From Halieaceae bacterium (GTDB taxonomy: Bacteria > Pseudomonadota > Gammaproteobacteria > Pseudomonadales > Halieaceae), in contig JANQLM010000006.1 in the NCBI GenBank assembly GCA_028280635.1, forward strand, positions 1-64,000: a stretch of 64,000 nucleotides of DNA, given 5' to 3'. A model generated the notes under the pieces. It was not told where the DNA came from. It did not search any database and was given only the letters and a program-made list of their open reading frames with translations. Below are positions 50,408 through 59,741 of the stretch, piece by piece (positions within the stretch are counted from its first letter, which is position 1; the number at the start of each line of letters is the position of its first letter). The position numbers and the translations under genes are program-made.

Positions 50408-51663
50408 TTGGGGTCGCGACCAGCGTCCCGCCAGGGGGCAACCCAGAACAACAGGGCCATGCCCGGGAGGGCTATCACTGCGCATAGCAGGAAGAATTCG
50501 GTCCAACCGATCGCTTCCACAATCATCCCGGTGGAGGCATTCGCCACGGTTCTCGGCAGCGCGGTGATGGCGGTGAACAGGGCAAACTGGGTGGCGGCGA
50601 ATTTGCGGCTGGTCTCGCGGGCGATAAACGCGGTGAAAGCCGCCGTGCCCATGCCCACCCCGAGGTACTCAAAGCTGATCACCGCGGCCAGCAACCACAA
50701 TACCTGACCCGCCTCTGCGAGGATGGCAAAACCGAGAATACTCAGCACCTGTAACACGCCGAACAGCCAGAGGGCGCGGTTGATGCCCAGGCGAATCATC
50801 ACCACACCACCCATGAGGCCGCCGAAAATAGATGGCCAGAGGGCGGCGTGCTTGGCGACCAGGCCAATTTCGGTCATGGAGAAACCGAGGTCAATGTAGA
50901 ACGGCGTAGACAGAGCCACGGCCATGTTGTCGCCCAGCTTGTAAAACAGCATGAAGGACAGCACCAGAACCACCCCCCCCAGGCGTCGCCGGGTGAGATA
51001 CTCCGCAAAAGGCGCGATCACCGCCTCCCTCAGGCCGGAGGCTGCGGGCAGCTCCGATTCGGGCTCTGATACCGCAATGCACATGGCCACTCCCACCAGC
51101 ATGAAGGCCGCGGTAATCCAGAACACACTGGACCAGGGCAGGTGATCTGCCAGCACCAGTGACAGGGAACCGGGGACCAGCGAGGAGATGCGATAGGCCT
51201 GTACATGAATGGAATTGCCCAGTCCCAGTTCCATGTCCGGCAGTATTTCGCGCCGGAAACCGTCCAGCACAATATCCTGGCTGGCGCTGAACAGGGCGAC
51301 GATAAAGGCCACGGTTGCCACCGCGGTCAGGGATTGCTGCGGCTGCAACACGCCCAGGGCGCCAATGGACAGCAATAGCACCACCTGGGTGACCAGCATC
51401 CAGCCCCGCCGGCGCCCCAGGAAGGGCGGCACGTAGCGGTCCATCAGCGGCGCCCAGAGAAACTTCCAGGTATAGGGGATGCCCACCAGGGCAAACAGGC
51501 CGATCTCGGCGAGGCTCACGCCCTGACTGCGCAACCACGCGGGGACCAGTTGAATCAACACGTACAGCGGCATACCCGAGGCGAGCCCGGTGAATACACA
51601 CACCAGCATGCGCTTGTTGAGTATGGCTTCGCGCCAGCCCGGCGCCTGTTCAGCCTGCAACAT
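50404..51663 (-). CDS. ampG: Muropeptide permease AmpG
   Basis: 419 residues, MFS fold with about 12 helices. Close similarity to AmpG is visible in SGMPLYVLIQLVPAWL, FLWAPLMDRYVPPFLGRRRGWMLVTQ, ALFSASQDIVLDGFR, LFYKLGDNMAVALSTPF and FAATQFALFTAITAL. It imports anhydromuropeptides for cell-wall recycling. The ATG at 51663 overlaps the end of the upstream glycosyltransferase gene by 14 bases. Its last codon lies in the 14-bp repeat. Confidence 0.92.
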   Translation of the reverse strand: MLQAEQAPGWREAILNKRMLVCVFTGLASGMPLYVLIQLVPAWLRSQGVSLAEIGLFALVGIPYTWKFLWAPLMDRYVPPFLGRRRGWMLVTQVVLLLSIGALGVLQPQQSLTAVATVAFIVALFSASQDIVLDGFRREILPDMELGLGNSIHVQAYRISSLVPGSLSLVLADHLPWSSVFWITAAFMLVGVAMCIAVSEPESELPAASGLREAVIAPFAEYLTRRRLGGVVLVLSFMLFYKLGDNMAVALSTPFYIDLGFSMTEIGLVAKHAALWPSIFGGLMGGVVMIRLGINRALWLFGVLQVLSILGFAILAEAGQVLWLLAAVISFEYLGVGMGTAAFTAFIARETSRKFAATQFALFTAITALPRTVANASTGMIVEAIGWTEFFLLCAVIALPGMALLFWVAPWRDAGRDPN

Positions 51664-52792
51664 CGTCGAGATATCTGTGTCGGTAGGCGCGCGGGACGTG
51701 GTCGGCCAGGGTGGTTTCAAACAGCGCCAGGGTTTCACGCGCCGCGCGTTGCCAGGAAAACTGCTGCGCCCGCTGCGAGGCGCGCTCGGCAAACCCGGCG
51801 TGCAGTGCCGGCTCATGTGACATGCGCTGTATGGCCGTCGCCAGTTCCTGTTCCGAGTAGGGATTCACCAGCAGGCCCGCATCGCCTGCCACTTCCGGCA
51901 GGGAACTCGTCGACGAAACAATGGCAGGCACGCCGTGCTGCATCGCTTCCAGCACCGGCAGGCCAAAACCTTCGTAGAGGGAGGGCATCAACAGGCAGTG
52001 GGCGCCGGCATACAGAGCCTGCAGTTCCGCCTCGCTGACGTGACCGCGCAGCTCAACCCGGTCCTCCAGTCCCAGCGTCGAAACCAGCGTCGGCAAGTCC
52101 AGGCCGCCCCAGCCCCTGCCTCCCACCAGCACCAGGGGGGGTACCGCAGGGTCGTCCTTGAGGCGGGTGTAGGCGCGCAGCAGCCGCGGCAGGTTCTTGC
52201 GCGGCTCCAGGGTACCCACAAACAGATTGTAGCGGGCCGGCACATCGGTCGGCACCCGGTCGACGGCCACATCGTCTTCCGCGGCCTCGTGAATCACGGT
52301 GCACTTGCCAATAGCGCTGGGGTAATAGCGGGATACCTCGCTGGCGGTAAACCGGGACACGCAGATCACCCGGTCGGCGCCGCGCACCGAGGGACCCATC
52401 AGGGCGCGCTCCAGCCACAGCCGGCGGCGTGGCATGGTATCCGGGAACTGTCGCCATACCAGGTCGTGCACGGTCACCACCCGGGGCATGTTGCGCGGCA
52501 GGAACAATGGCAGGTGATGGCGCGGAGACCAGAACAGGTCCACCACATCTTTTACTGCCCAGCGGGGATAACCCAACTGGGACCAGCGCAGGCCGCGCAA
52601 CGAGCCCTCCGCAGCATCACCGGCACGAGCCAACACCCGCGGGGAGTCCAGCAGTGAGCTATTGAAGGGCCTCTCACTGTAGAGCAACCACTGGTGGCCC
52701 ATGGGGATCATATGTGACAGCAGGGCCGTCGTGTAACGCCCTATGCCGGTACCCGGATTGGCCAGGAGTTTTGCGTCAACAGCGATACGCAC
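51650..52792 (-). CDS. GT4 family glycosyltransferase
   Basis: 380 residues, GT-B fold. The N-terminal domain starts MRIAVDAKLLANPGTGIGRYTTALL. The C-terminal nucleotide-sugar site has NLFVGTLEPRKNLPRLLRAY, GHVSEAELQALYAGAHCLLMPSLYEGFGLPVLEAM (the E-x7-E motif) and STSSLPEVAGDAGLLVNP. It resembles mannosyltransferases of the WbaZ/MtfB type; donor and acceptor are not evident. It is 3 bases after the next upstream glycosyltransferase gene. Confidence 0.9.
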   Translation of the reverse strand: MRIAVDAKLLANPGTGIGRYTTALLSHMIPMGHQWLLYSERPFNSSLLDSPRVLARAGDAAEGSLRGLRWSQLGYPRWAVKDVVDLFWSPRHHLPLFLPRNMPRVVTVHDLVWRQFPDTMPRRRLWLERALMGPSVRGADRVICVSRFTASEVSRYYPSAIGKCTVIHEAAEDDVAVDRVPTDVPARYNLFVGTLEPRKNLPRLLRAYTRLKDDPAVPPLVLVGGRGWGGLDLPTLVSTLGLEDRVELRGHVSEAELQALYAGAHCLLMPSLYEGFGLPVLEAMQHGVPAIVSSTSSLPEVAGDAGLLVNPYSEQELATAIQRMSHEPALHAGFAERASQRAQQFSWQRAARETLALFETTLADHVPRAYRHRYLDDVAG

Positions 52793-52795
52793 GGG

Positions 52796-53980
52796 TTAGG
52801 CGATGCTCCCGCTGTGTTGCGAACCGGGGACGGGGCCGGCCAGCACATCCTGGTAGATACGGGCGTAGGCCTTACCCATGGCCTCACCCGTAAACATGGC
52901 CTGGAAACGCCCGCGCGCTCGCTCGCCCAGCGCGTCGGCGTAGTCAGGGTCGGCATGCAGGCGCTCCATGGCCGCGCGCAGGGATACCGGGTCTCCCGGC
53001 GTCACTACCAGGCCGGTGTGCTCGTGCAGGTTGATATGACTGGACCCGGAGCCGACCTCGGCAGAAATCAGGGGCTTGCCACTCATGGCCCCTTCCAGCA
53101 GAGTCACACCAAACGCCTCTGAGCGCAGGTAGGAAGGAAATACCACCGCCCGGCAGGCTTCCAGCAGGGCCATTTTCTCTTCGTTGGGCAGATAGCCAGC
53201 GAACACCACGTTGTCGAGTCCAAGTTCCCGTGCGCGGCGCCGCAGCGCGGCTTCCTCCGGGCCCTTGCCGACAATAACTGAGCGGTAGCCCGCGCCCTGC
53301 ATGGCTTCCAACAGGATGTGCAGTCCCTTGTAATAGCGCAGCACGCCGACAAACAGGAAAAAGCCCTCGCCGAAATCTCGCGCCACCCTCTCTCTCGACG
53401 CCGCCAGGTCGCCATCATCGGGATAGGAGGCAGGCGACAGGCCGATCGGCACAATCTCCACGTCGCCACCCACCCTTGAGAGCACATCACTGGTGGCCAG
53501 GTAGTTGGGGGAGGTGGCCACGATGCGGTCCATGCGCTTGAGGAAGCGGCGCATCAACGGCCCGTACATCCAGGCCAGAACCTTCTGGCGCACAATGTCC
53601 GAGTGATAGGTGAGGATCGATGGCCGGATGCGACCGTAAAGGCTGTACATCACGTCCGCATAGGGCCAGGGAAAATGGTAGTGCACCAGGTCTGCCCACT
53701 CGACCTGCTGCCTGAACTCCGCCAGCCCACCAAAGGTGAAGCCGCAGGAAGCAATCTCGAAGTTCTGCCGGACTCGCACCACGCGGCCTTCGGGTGCATC
53801 AATAGTGGCCGGCGTCGGGTTCTCGCTCAGCGTAAACACCCGGCTTTCGACATCGAGGGGGCGGGTATTGAGACACACCTGGCGGATGACTTCTTCAAGC
53901 CCGCCCTGGGAATCGGGAAAGTAAGTCCTGTAGACGTGAAGTACTTTCAAGTGAAAATACCGTGTTCCGTGTGCAGGCAT
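52796..53980 (-). CDS. GT4 family glycosyltransferase
   Basis: About 394 residues, GT-B fold. LKVLHVYRTYFPDSQGGLEEVIRQV is the N-terminal hallmark; FFLFVGVLRYYKGLHILLEAM, VVFAGYLPNEEKMALLEACRAVVFPSYLRSEAFGVTLLEGAMSGKPLISAEVGSG carry the donor-binding motif. A role in surface polysaccharide assembly is likely. The start is uncertain: ATG 53980 has a weak G-rich site, and TTG 53950 would give the common start (M)KVLHVYRTY. Confidence 0.87.
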   Translation of the reverse strand: MPAHGTRYFHLKVLHVYRTYFPDSQGGLEEVIRQVCLNTRPLDVESRVFTLSENPTPATIDAPEGRVVRVRQNFEIASCGFTFGGLAEFRQQVEWADLVHYHFPWPYADVMYSLYGRIRPSILTYHSDIVRQKVLAWMYGPLMRRFLKRMDRIVATSPNYLATSDVLSRVGGDVEIVPIGLSPASYPDDGDLAASRERVARDFGEGFFLFVGVLRYYKGLHILLEAMQGAGYRSVIVGKGPEEAALRRRARELGLDNVVFAGYLPNEEKMALLEACRAVVFPSYLRSEAFGVTLLEGAMSGKPLISAEVGSGSSHINLHEHTGLVVTPGDPVSLRAAMERLHADPDYADALGERARGRFQAMFTGEAMGKAYARIYQDVLAGPVPGSQHSGSIA

Positions 53981-54046
53981 TATCCCCCAGCACCCACCGC
54001 GCAGGCCACGCCGGCGGGCATAATGCCGAAAATCCGCCACTACACC

Positions 54047-54994
54047 CTATTGATAACGCCTGGCCGGCCGGCCGCGCAGGTAGTCAGCCATTGCGAGTGC
54101 AAAGGGAGAGTAGAGCTGCCATTCCCTGCGCACTGCGAACAGCAGCGGCTTCAGGAGCAGTCGGGAGCCAAACACCCAGGGCAGCAACCAGGGGTAAAAC
54201 CTGCCGGTAAATCGCAGGGTGCTGAGGTTCTCGTAATACTGCTGCATGCGGCTACGCCCTGCTCCACCGCCACCCGTGCTAGCGGCCCCAACGTGGTAAA
54301 CCAGGCTGCCTCGGCACCAGCCCAGCTCGGCGGGCTGGGGTAAGCGACGCACCAGGTCCTGTTCCTCGAAGTAGAGAAAGTAGTCCTCGCACAAGCCACC
54401 CACCGACGCCAGTACTGACGCCGGGAAGAACATTGCCGCACCGTGCACGTAGTGCAGTGACTCCGTTGGCAGGCTTTGCAGCTCGGACAGCGGCCTGGAT
54501 GCATGGACGCCGGCATTGCGGGTACTCATGGGAAAGTAACGATAGCCTCCAGCGCATTCGATGGTCTGCCCCTGGATTCCTGCAACCACGGTGCTCCCCC
54601 AGATGGCCACCTGCGGTTGCTGCCGGGCCGCCATGATCAGCGCTTTGAGTGCCGCAGGGTCCAAGCGCGTGTCGTTATTCAGCACCCACAGGAAGTCCGG
54701 CGCGAAGTCCTGGAGAGCCGCAATCCCGCGATTGACGGTGGCGGCGTAGCCAGAGCGCTCGCTACCACGAAGCAGCTCTACCTCTCCTGCCATGGCCTGG
54801 ACTGCCCGCCTCAGCTCCTCAAACACGGGGGCGGAAGAAGCATCGTCGCTGACAACCACCCTCAGCTCGAAGACACCGCCAGCGCCCTCCAGGCCCAGCA
54901 GGGAACGCAGGCAACCCAGCGTCTGCTCGGTATCCTCCCAGGTGGCCACCACCACGCCGACGCGATGCAGCTCCTCAGCCAAGGGCTCGCTCAC
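54047..54994 (-). CDS. GT2 family glycosyltransferase
   Basis: About 315 residues. GT-A fold: VGVVVATWEDTEQTLGCLRSL, VVSDDASSAPV, FLWVLNNDTRLDPAAL (the acidic donor/metal motif), HYVHGAAMFFPASVLASVGGLCEDYFLYFEEQDLVRRL. This pattern is like rhamnosyltransferases of the WbbL/RfbF group. The GTG at 54994 overlaps the end of the sulfotransferase gene; the 60 codons upstream to 55174 belong to its shadow. Confidence 0.87.
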   Translation of the reverse strand: MSEPLAEELHRVGVVVATWEDTEQTLGCLRSLLGLEGAGGVFELRVVVSDDASSAPVFEELRRAVQAMAGEVELLRGSERSGYAATVNRGIAALQDFAPDFLWVLNNDTRLDPAALKALIMAARQQPQVAIWGSTVVAGIQGQTIECAGGYRYFPMSTRNAGVHASRPLSELQSLPTESLHYVHGAAMFFPASVLASVGGLCEDYFLYFEEQDLVRRLPQPAELGWCRGSLVYHVGAASTGGGGAGRSRMQQYYENLSTLRFTGRFYPWLLPWVFGSRLLLKPLLFAVRREWQLYSPFALAMADYLRGRPARRYQ

Positions 54995-55802
54995 AATCCG
55001 CCTGTGTATAGAAGTCGCGCCAGGCTTTGGGCCCGGTGAGCAGGGCCTGCAGTAGACCGTCGAGTTCCAGACCGACGTAACGCTCCGCCAGTGGAGAAAC
55101 GTCGAGCGGAGTGGAGTCTTGTGCCTCCTCACCCATTGCCTGCGCCAGTGTAGCCACGCCGTATCTGGCCACATCCTCGAAACGCAGGATACGGGCGGCC
55201 GGCAAACAGTGACGGAAGCGACCGTAAAACCAGTCCAGTATGTAAAGCTGCCGCCTCAGGGTGTCGGCTTCAGCGCCCAGGACGCCGGCGAGCTGACTGT
55301 CGTAGCGCTCTCCTCCCGGCAAACGACCTCGGTTTACCGGCAAGTCCACCGTCTGCCAGGAGGCCAGCACCTCCAGGGGATTGCGAACCAGCGCCAGGCA
55401 CTCCGCCTGGCCGGCAAGCCTGTGCAGCAGCGCGGTAAACAGGGCATTCTGCTTGACCACCAGCCGGAAGCCCGGCGGCGCCGACACCGGGATGTCCGAC
55501 ACCTGCCCCTGTGGTCGCCTCAGCCCCGCCTGATTCCCGGACAGCACCCGGGCGTCACTCTGTGCCCCAGCCACATTCACGGCGGGTGCGGTACCGGACA
55601 ACTCGATCTGTTCGCGTATGGCTGCATAGCGTTCACGGATGCGCTGCTGCGCCGCCTCGGCGTCAGCGCAGTCCTCAAAATCGGTCAGCTGCAGCGGCTC
55701 GTTCAGCGCCACCGTATTCCGCAGGCCGTTCATGAGGCGCGTGCTGACTGACGTTCCCGCCCGGGGGATACCGGTAAACACCCAGTTCACACCGCTCACC
55801 AC
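54975..55802 (-). CDS. Sulfotransferase family protein
   Basis: 275 residues. The 5'-phosphosulfate loop is FTGIPRAGTSVSTRLM (about 9-24), and the 3'-phosphate motif is LALVRNPLEVLASWQTVDLP. Both fit PAPS-dependent sulfotransferases. In this setting it would sulfate a sugar of an exopolysaccharide or O-chain; that is inference. Two adjacent GTG codons (55802, 55799) overlap the upstream glycosyltransferase stop; either may start it. Confidence 0.85.
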   Translation of the reverse strand: MVSGVNWVFTGIPRAGTSVSTRLMNGLRNTVALNEPLQLTDFEDCADAEAAQQRIRERYAAIREQIELSGTAPAVNVAGAQSDARVLSGNQAGLRRPQGQVSDIPVSAPPGFRLVVKQNALFTALLHRLAGQAECLALVRNPLEVLASWQTVDLPVNRGRLPGGERYDSQLAGVLGAEADTLRRQLYILDWFYGRFRHCLPAARILRFEDVARYGVATLAQAMGEEAQDSTPLDVSPLAERYVGLELDGLLQALLTGPKAWRDFYTQADCERALG

Positions 55803-56737
55803 AGGGTATCCAGTCTGTCCAGCAGCTCATGGAACTGCTGCCGCTCTCGCTCGAGCCGGTGCTGCTCCAGGGTTTCAGCCGCGGATAGCTGGAATCGCGC
55901 CATATCTCCGCCGTTAACCCTATCCAGGGCCTCCAGGGTCGCCCCGGCGAGCTCGGCTGGCGTCCTCCCCGGCATCAGGCAGTTCTCACCGTCCAGGCAG
56001 AACGAACGATTGCCCACACAGTCGGGCACCACCACGGCGTCGCTGAGGGCCATGGCTTCAAGCGCCGGCAGGTAAAAACCCTCGGTGGGGTTGGGTAACA
56101 ACACCGACACTTTTGCGGACGCCATGGCTGCCAATACGTCCGCCCTTTCAACAAAGGCATCGTGTAACAGCAGCGAAACGCCGGCTGCCTCCAGCCGCGC
56201 CGCCAGCTGCTGCGCCAGCTCCCTGGATTTCACGCCAAGGATGTACACATCGTGTAAATAGCCGTCTCTCCTGTGGCTGACAAGACTGTCGACATCCACC
56301 CCGTTGGCAATGGTAAGCGTGGGACCATTCACCCGACCGGTCGCCAGAATAGCTTCCTCTACCTCCACACTGACACACACGCGAATAGCGCGCTCCGTGA
56401 GGAAGGGGTAAACATTCGAGGCCGGGTCGGCATGCCGCACATGCTGGATCAGATTGATCACCGGCTGATCCGCTGGCCTGTCGAGTGCCAGGTAGGCCTG
56501 CCAGTCGACACCGGCGAGGTAGGCGAGTTGGTGCCCAGCGGGTTGGTAGTCCGCCAGCATCCTCGATTGCCATATCCGCCACGGGTTGCTGTGCTCAAGG
56601 GGCCGTTCTCCCGCCAGGAACACGCGGGGCTCCCAGCCCGGGTGCTCAACCATATGAGCGAAGTAGTCGAGAACTTTCTGGTGACCGCCGGAGTAGCGGA
56701 CGTAATGCCTGTGGAAGATGGCAGACCTGGTGTTCAT
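55796..56737 (-). CDS. Glycosyltransferase, GT4-like
   Basis: 313 residues. The opening RHYVRYSGGHQKVLDYFAHM, central IANGVDVDSLV and late VSVLLPNPTEGFYLPALEAMALSDAVVVPDCVGNRSFCLDGENCLM follow the donor-binding half of GT-B enzymes. It is shorter than the neighbours and lacks the usual GxGP loop. It is coupled to the sulfotransferase gene by a 7-base overlap. The acceptor is unknown. Confidence 0.78.
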   Translation of the reverse strand: MNTRSAIFHRHYVRYSGGHQKVLDYFAHMVEHPGWEPRVFLAGERPLEHSNPWRIWQSRMLADYQPAGHQLAYLAGVDWQAYLALDRPADQPVINLIQHVRHADPASNVYPFLTERAIRVCVSVEVEEAILATGRVNGPTLTIANGVDVDSLVSHRRDGYLHDVYILGVKSRELAQQLAARLEAAGVSLLLHDAFVERADVLAAMASAKVSVLLPNPTEGFYLPALEAMALSDAVVVPDCVGNRSFCLDGENCLMPGRTPAELAGATLEALDRVNGGDMARFQLSAAETLEQHRLERERQQFHELLDRLDTLW

Positions 56738-56745
56738 GCACTCGG

Positions 56746-58143
56746 CTAATACACTACCGTGTCAGTGCTTCCATTCGAGACATTGACCTGGGTCGTCGAG
56801 ACGGTCACGGCGCCTACGCGCGCGTCAGCCGCCAGGGTGGCCGCACACCGGTTACCCCCGGTTAGCACGACCACATCCGTCACTTGCAGAACAACGGTTG
56901 TATTGGGTGGCAGGGTGCCGCTGGCAGCGTCCAGGGGCGTCGCAAAGACACCTTCTTCAGGGGTAAAACTGAAACTGTAGTCGACGGGTAAATCGCGGTG
57001 ATTCACCAGGGTAATCCGCTGACGATAGTCACTAAAGGTCGTCAAATTGGGCATGTTGACCACGGTGCCATTCAGTTCGATGACTCCGACAGCGCCGCTG
57101 AAACGGGCTGCGCTGAATAGCTGCGCCGCAAACAGAGGTCCTGGTGTCGCTGACGCCAGATATTCTCCGGATACTATTTCATCGGTCTCCCCGTTTACCT
57201 CAACGCAGAGCTGATGGTAGCCATTGCTGCCAACGTCTCGCAGGGTGGCGGTAGCCATGCTGCTGTCTTCCGCGTCGATCAACAGGGTCGCGTCCGGGCT
57301 CGCGCAATTGGAATCCGCATCGAGATACCAGTTGCCGAAGCTGAAGTCCCCCTGGAACTCGAGGGTGGTGCCCAATTCATTGACAATATCACCCAGCGTC
57401 ACCTGCAAGCCGTTGCCTGCAGCCAGCGTACCGGTGACGGTCTTGTACTCCAGTGAGCCGACATTTGCCCGAAGCTCGCTGATACTGGCCGAAGTGAAGC
57501 CCAGGAAACCCCTGTCTACATCCGCCGTATTGGTGCCCGGGGTGAAACTGGCCGATGCGCTGGCCGCGGTAGTGATGTAAGTCGCCAGCTCTCTGCGGTA
57601 GAACGCAGAGTCTTCAAACAGGGCCTCCGAGGCGGTGGAATAGAGTTCGTAGCTGACGCCGACAGCACCGCTGGAGCCAATGGCCAGGCGATCCAGGCTA
57701 AGCTCCACGGCCGCAGTTTGATCGATCAGCGCTGTGGCAGTCACAGCGAAAACAATGAAGTTGTCGCCCGTCGCACCTCCCAGGGAGAGAACAACGTCCG
57801 CATTGCCACTATCGACCACCAGGGATGCCCCGTGGCCTGCCGCCAGGACACCATTGCTGAAGGTGTACCTGATGTACAAGCGACCATCGACCACCAGGCC
57901 GACACCAAGCCTTGAAACGATGTCGATATCTGACCCCGCGTCGGTAACGTTGTAGTAATCGACGCCGTCTTGAGTCCCCGTGGTGAGAGACGCCGCTGTT
58001 AGCGTTTCCCTGGCGTAGACAGGCGAATTGGGGCTTGTAGCATCGAGGTCAACTGCGGCCACCGCATGGAGCGACAGAGTGGCAAGCACGCTCAGCAACA
58101 GGCATGCGAAGGGCTTATGACCCAAGGGGTATGCAATTTTCAT
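56746..58143 (-). CDS. Secreted beta-rich protein of unknown function
   Basis: 465 residues with a signal peptide (FACLLLSVLATLSLHAVAA). The mature protein is rich in Ser, Thr, Ala, Val and Gly, low in Lys, with many short beta-type segments and three cysteines (DSNCASPD, HQLCVEV, GNRCAATL). It looks like an exported or surface protein. No anchor or sorting motif is seen at the C-terminus (TTQVNVSNGSTDTVVY). It is 8 bases upstream of a glycosyltransferase gene on the same strand, so it probably leads the minus-strand glycan operon. Confidence 0.65.
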   Translation of the reverse strand: MKIAYPLGHKPFACLLLSVLATLSLHAVAAVDLDATSPNSPVYARETLTAASLTTGTQDGVDYYNVTDAGSDIDIVSRLGVGLVVDGRLYIRYTFSNGVLAAGHGASLVVDSGNADVVLSLGGATGDNFIVFAVTATALIDQTAAVELSLDRLAIGSSGAVGVSYELYSTASEALFEDSAFYRRELATYITTAASASASFTPGTNTADVDRGFLGFTSASISELRANVGSLEYKTVTGTLAAGNGLQVTLGDIVNELGTTLEFQGDFSFGNWYLDADSNCASPDATLLIDAEDSSMATATLRDVGSNGYHQLCVEVNGETDEIVSGEYLASATPGPLFAAQLFSAARFSGAVGVIELNGTVVNMPNLTTFSDYRQRITLVNHRDLPVDYSFSFTPEEGVFATPLDAASGTLPPNTTVVLQVTDVVVLTGGNRCAATLAADARVGAVTVSTTQVNVSNGSTDTVVY

Positions 58144-58857
58144 TTACAGGTTCCAAACCGCACATCTTCATCCGTTTGATGTGAGAGCCTGGCGTATTAC
58201 AACAGACCCCGGCCGCCTGGCTGCCGGTTTCCAGGCCGATATCCGCCTCCATGCCAACCGCTTCCATGCAAACGCCCGCCGCGAGCCCAGGGGGCGAGGC
58301 AGGACGCCGGGGCAGCTTTACTCAGCGCCCACTTCCGTGAGTGTAGAGAATTTGCGCTGCAATATCCCGGTTTTCTTGCCGGGCACCCTCGCCGTCAGCA
58401 TGACACCCGGTTGCTGTACCAGCGACAAGTGCCTGAGTGCCACGGCGAGCGCAACATGTGTTCGCGATTCGCATGGCAAAACCTGGCGAAGTGATGCCTC
58501 CAGCCCCATTTCGCGTGCTCCAGGCGCGACCCATGACGTAACAATGCCTATCGACAAAACATCTGTAATTCTTATACTTTACGCCTCTTAAACAAACACT
58601 CCGGATACCTCTGCTAAAGATTCATCAGGACACTCCCAGGCACCAGGTCCACCGGCAGCGTGCATGAAAACGCCCGTAAGACGCGGCTCTGCATTTCGCC
58701 ATCACTCCGGGACACCAGACTTCGACGGACTGCACTGCGAAGCGATTGGTAGGCACCATGGCGAAGGATGGTTACGGCCACAGCCTACCCTTCCATCACA
58801 TGGCAGTACCTATATGAATCTCTACCGCGAGTATCACACCGTCATTTGAGGCCACTT
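58144..58857. other. 714-bp divergent gap in the glycan cluster
   Basis: The gap separates the minus-strand glycan operon from the plus-strand one. Open frames at 58181-58591 (+) and 58318-58557 (-) have no ribosome site or recognisable domain. The segment CTTATACTTTACGCC near 58570 is A+T-rich and could contain promoters. I recognise no RNA or mobile element. Confidence 0.5.
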
Positions 58858-59094
58858 ATGTCGACAGCACTGCAGCCACACTTGCTCGTTCTCGTCGCAC
58901 CGCTTCTGGCGTCAATACGCCGGATACTCATGAAATGGCAGACCCAGCTTGACGGCGAGCAATTGAGCCAGCCGGGTTCTTCGCCCATGCTCCTCCTGCA
59001 CTTCCTGCCCGGACCGCTGGTCATTCCCGCCTTCTTTGTGGCCTTCCTGAGCGGCATATCGTGGATACTGGCGATATCCATGCTCGATAGCTGA
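58858..59094 (+). CDS. Half-length SMR/EamA-like membrane protein
   Basis: 78 residues with two transmembrane helices. HLLVLVAPLLASIRRILMKWQ and AFFVAFLSGISWILAISMLDS correspond to helices 1 and 2 of small multidrug-resistance/ArnE-ArnF-like proteins, which usually have four helices and 110-130 residues. The frame stops where helix 3 should begin, and only 20 bases separate it from the next gene, so there is no hidden second half. It may be a remnant, or a two-helix subunit of a lipid-sugar flippase. Confidence 0.55.
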   Translation: MSTALQPHLLVLVAPLLASIRRILMKWQTQLDGEQLSQPGSSPMLLLHFLPGPLVIPAFFVAFLSGISWILAISMLDS

Positions 59095-59114
59095 GCGAAT
59101 TCAGGACACAAGAG

Positions 59115-59741
59115 ATGGCTCAGGTCACCACCGGCGTACGCCGTATTCTGTCTATGCCGGCAGTCTATTCCGCATTCCAGAGCCTGATCGGGGGCGCAAA
59201 CAACCGCCAGAAAGTCGTAGACCGCTATGTGCGGCCGCAACCCGGCATGGTGATGCTGGATATTGGTTGTGGGCCCGCGCAGGTTCTCGAGCACCTGCCC
59301 GCGGGAGTGCGCTATGTCGGGTTTGACGCCAGTGAAAGCTATATCTCGGAAGCCCGCGAGCGCTACGGTGACAGGGGCGAGTTCTATCAGCAGTATGTCA
59401 GCCTGGAGACGCTCTCAAACCCCGGCTCATACGACATTGTCACCGCATTTGGCCTGCTGCATCACCTGGATGACCAGGAAGTGAGGGATTTTTCGACGCT
59501 GGCCATCTCCGCGCTCAAACCCGGTGGCCGGCTACTGACCCTCGACCCGACCTATGTTGAAGGGCAAAACCCTATCGCGCGCTTCGTGATCAGCCGGGAC
59601 CGGGGGCAAAACATACGTACGCCTTCAGAGTATCAGCGCCTGCTGGCCACCGACGCGTTCCAGCAGCTGGAATGCTCCGTGGCGAAGGATCTCCTCCGAA
59701 TTCCATACACCCACGCCATCGTTTCAGGAACAAAACAATGA
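59115..59741 (+). CDS. Class I SAM-dependent methyltransferase
   Basis: 208 residues. Motif I is MVMLDIGCGPAQVLEHLPAGVRYVGFDASESYI, then SYDIVTAFGLLHHLDDQE and LKPGGRLLTLDPTY. It probably methylates a small molecule or a sugar of the locus. Its stop overlaps the next start (ATGA at 59738-59741), so it is coupled to the YfhO-family gene. Confidence 0.87.
   Translation: MAQVTTGVRRILSMPAVYSAFQSLIGGANNRQKVVDRYVRPQPGMVMLDIGCGPAQVLEHLPAGVRYVGFDASESYISEARERYGDRGEFYQQYVSLETLSNPGSYDIVTAFGLLHHLDDQEVRDFSTLAISALKPGGRLLTLDPTYVEGQNPIARFVISRDRGQNIRTPSEYQRLLATDAFQQLECSVAKDLLRIPYTHAIVSGTKQ

Noticed and set aside
58181-58591. Possible 136-residue protein (+) and 79-residue protein (58318-58557, -) in the glycan gap
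   Set aside because: Neither has a ribosome site, a domain or typical codon use; they overlap on opposite strands. I kept the region as a non-coding gap.
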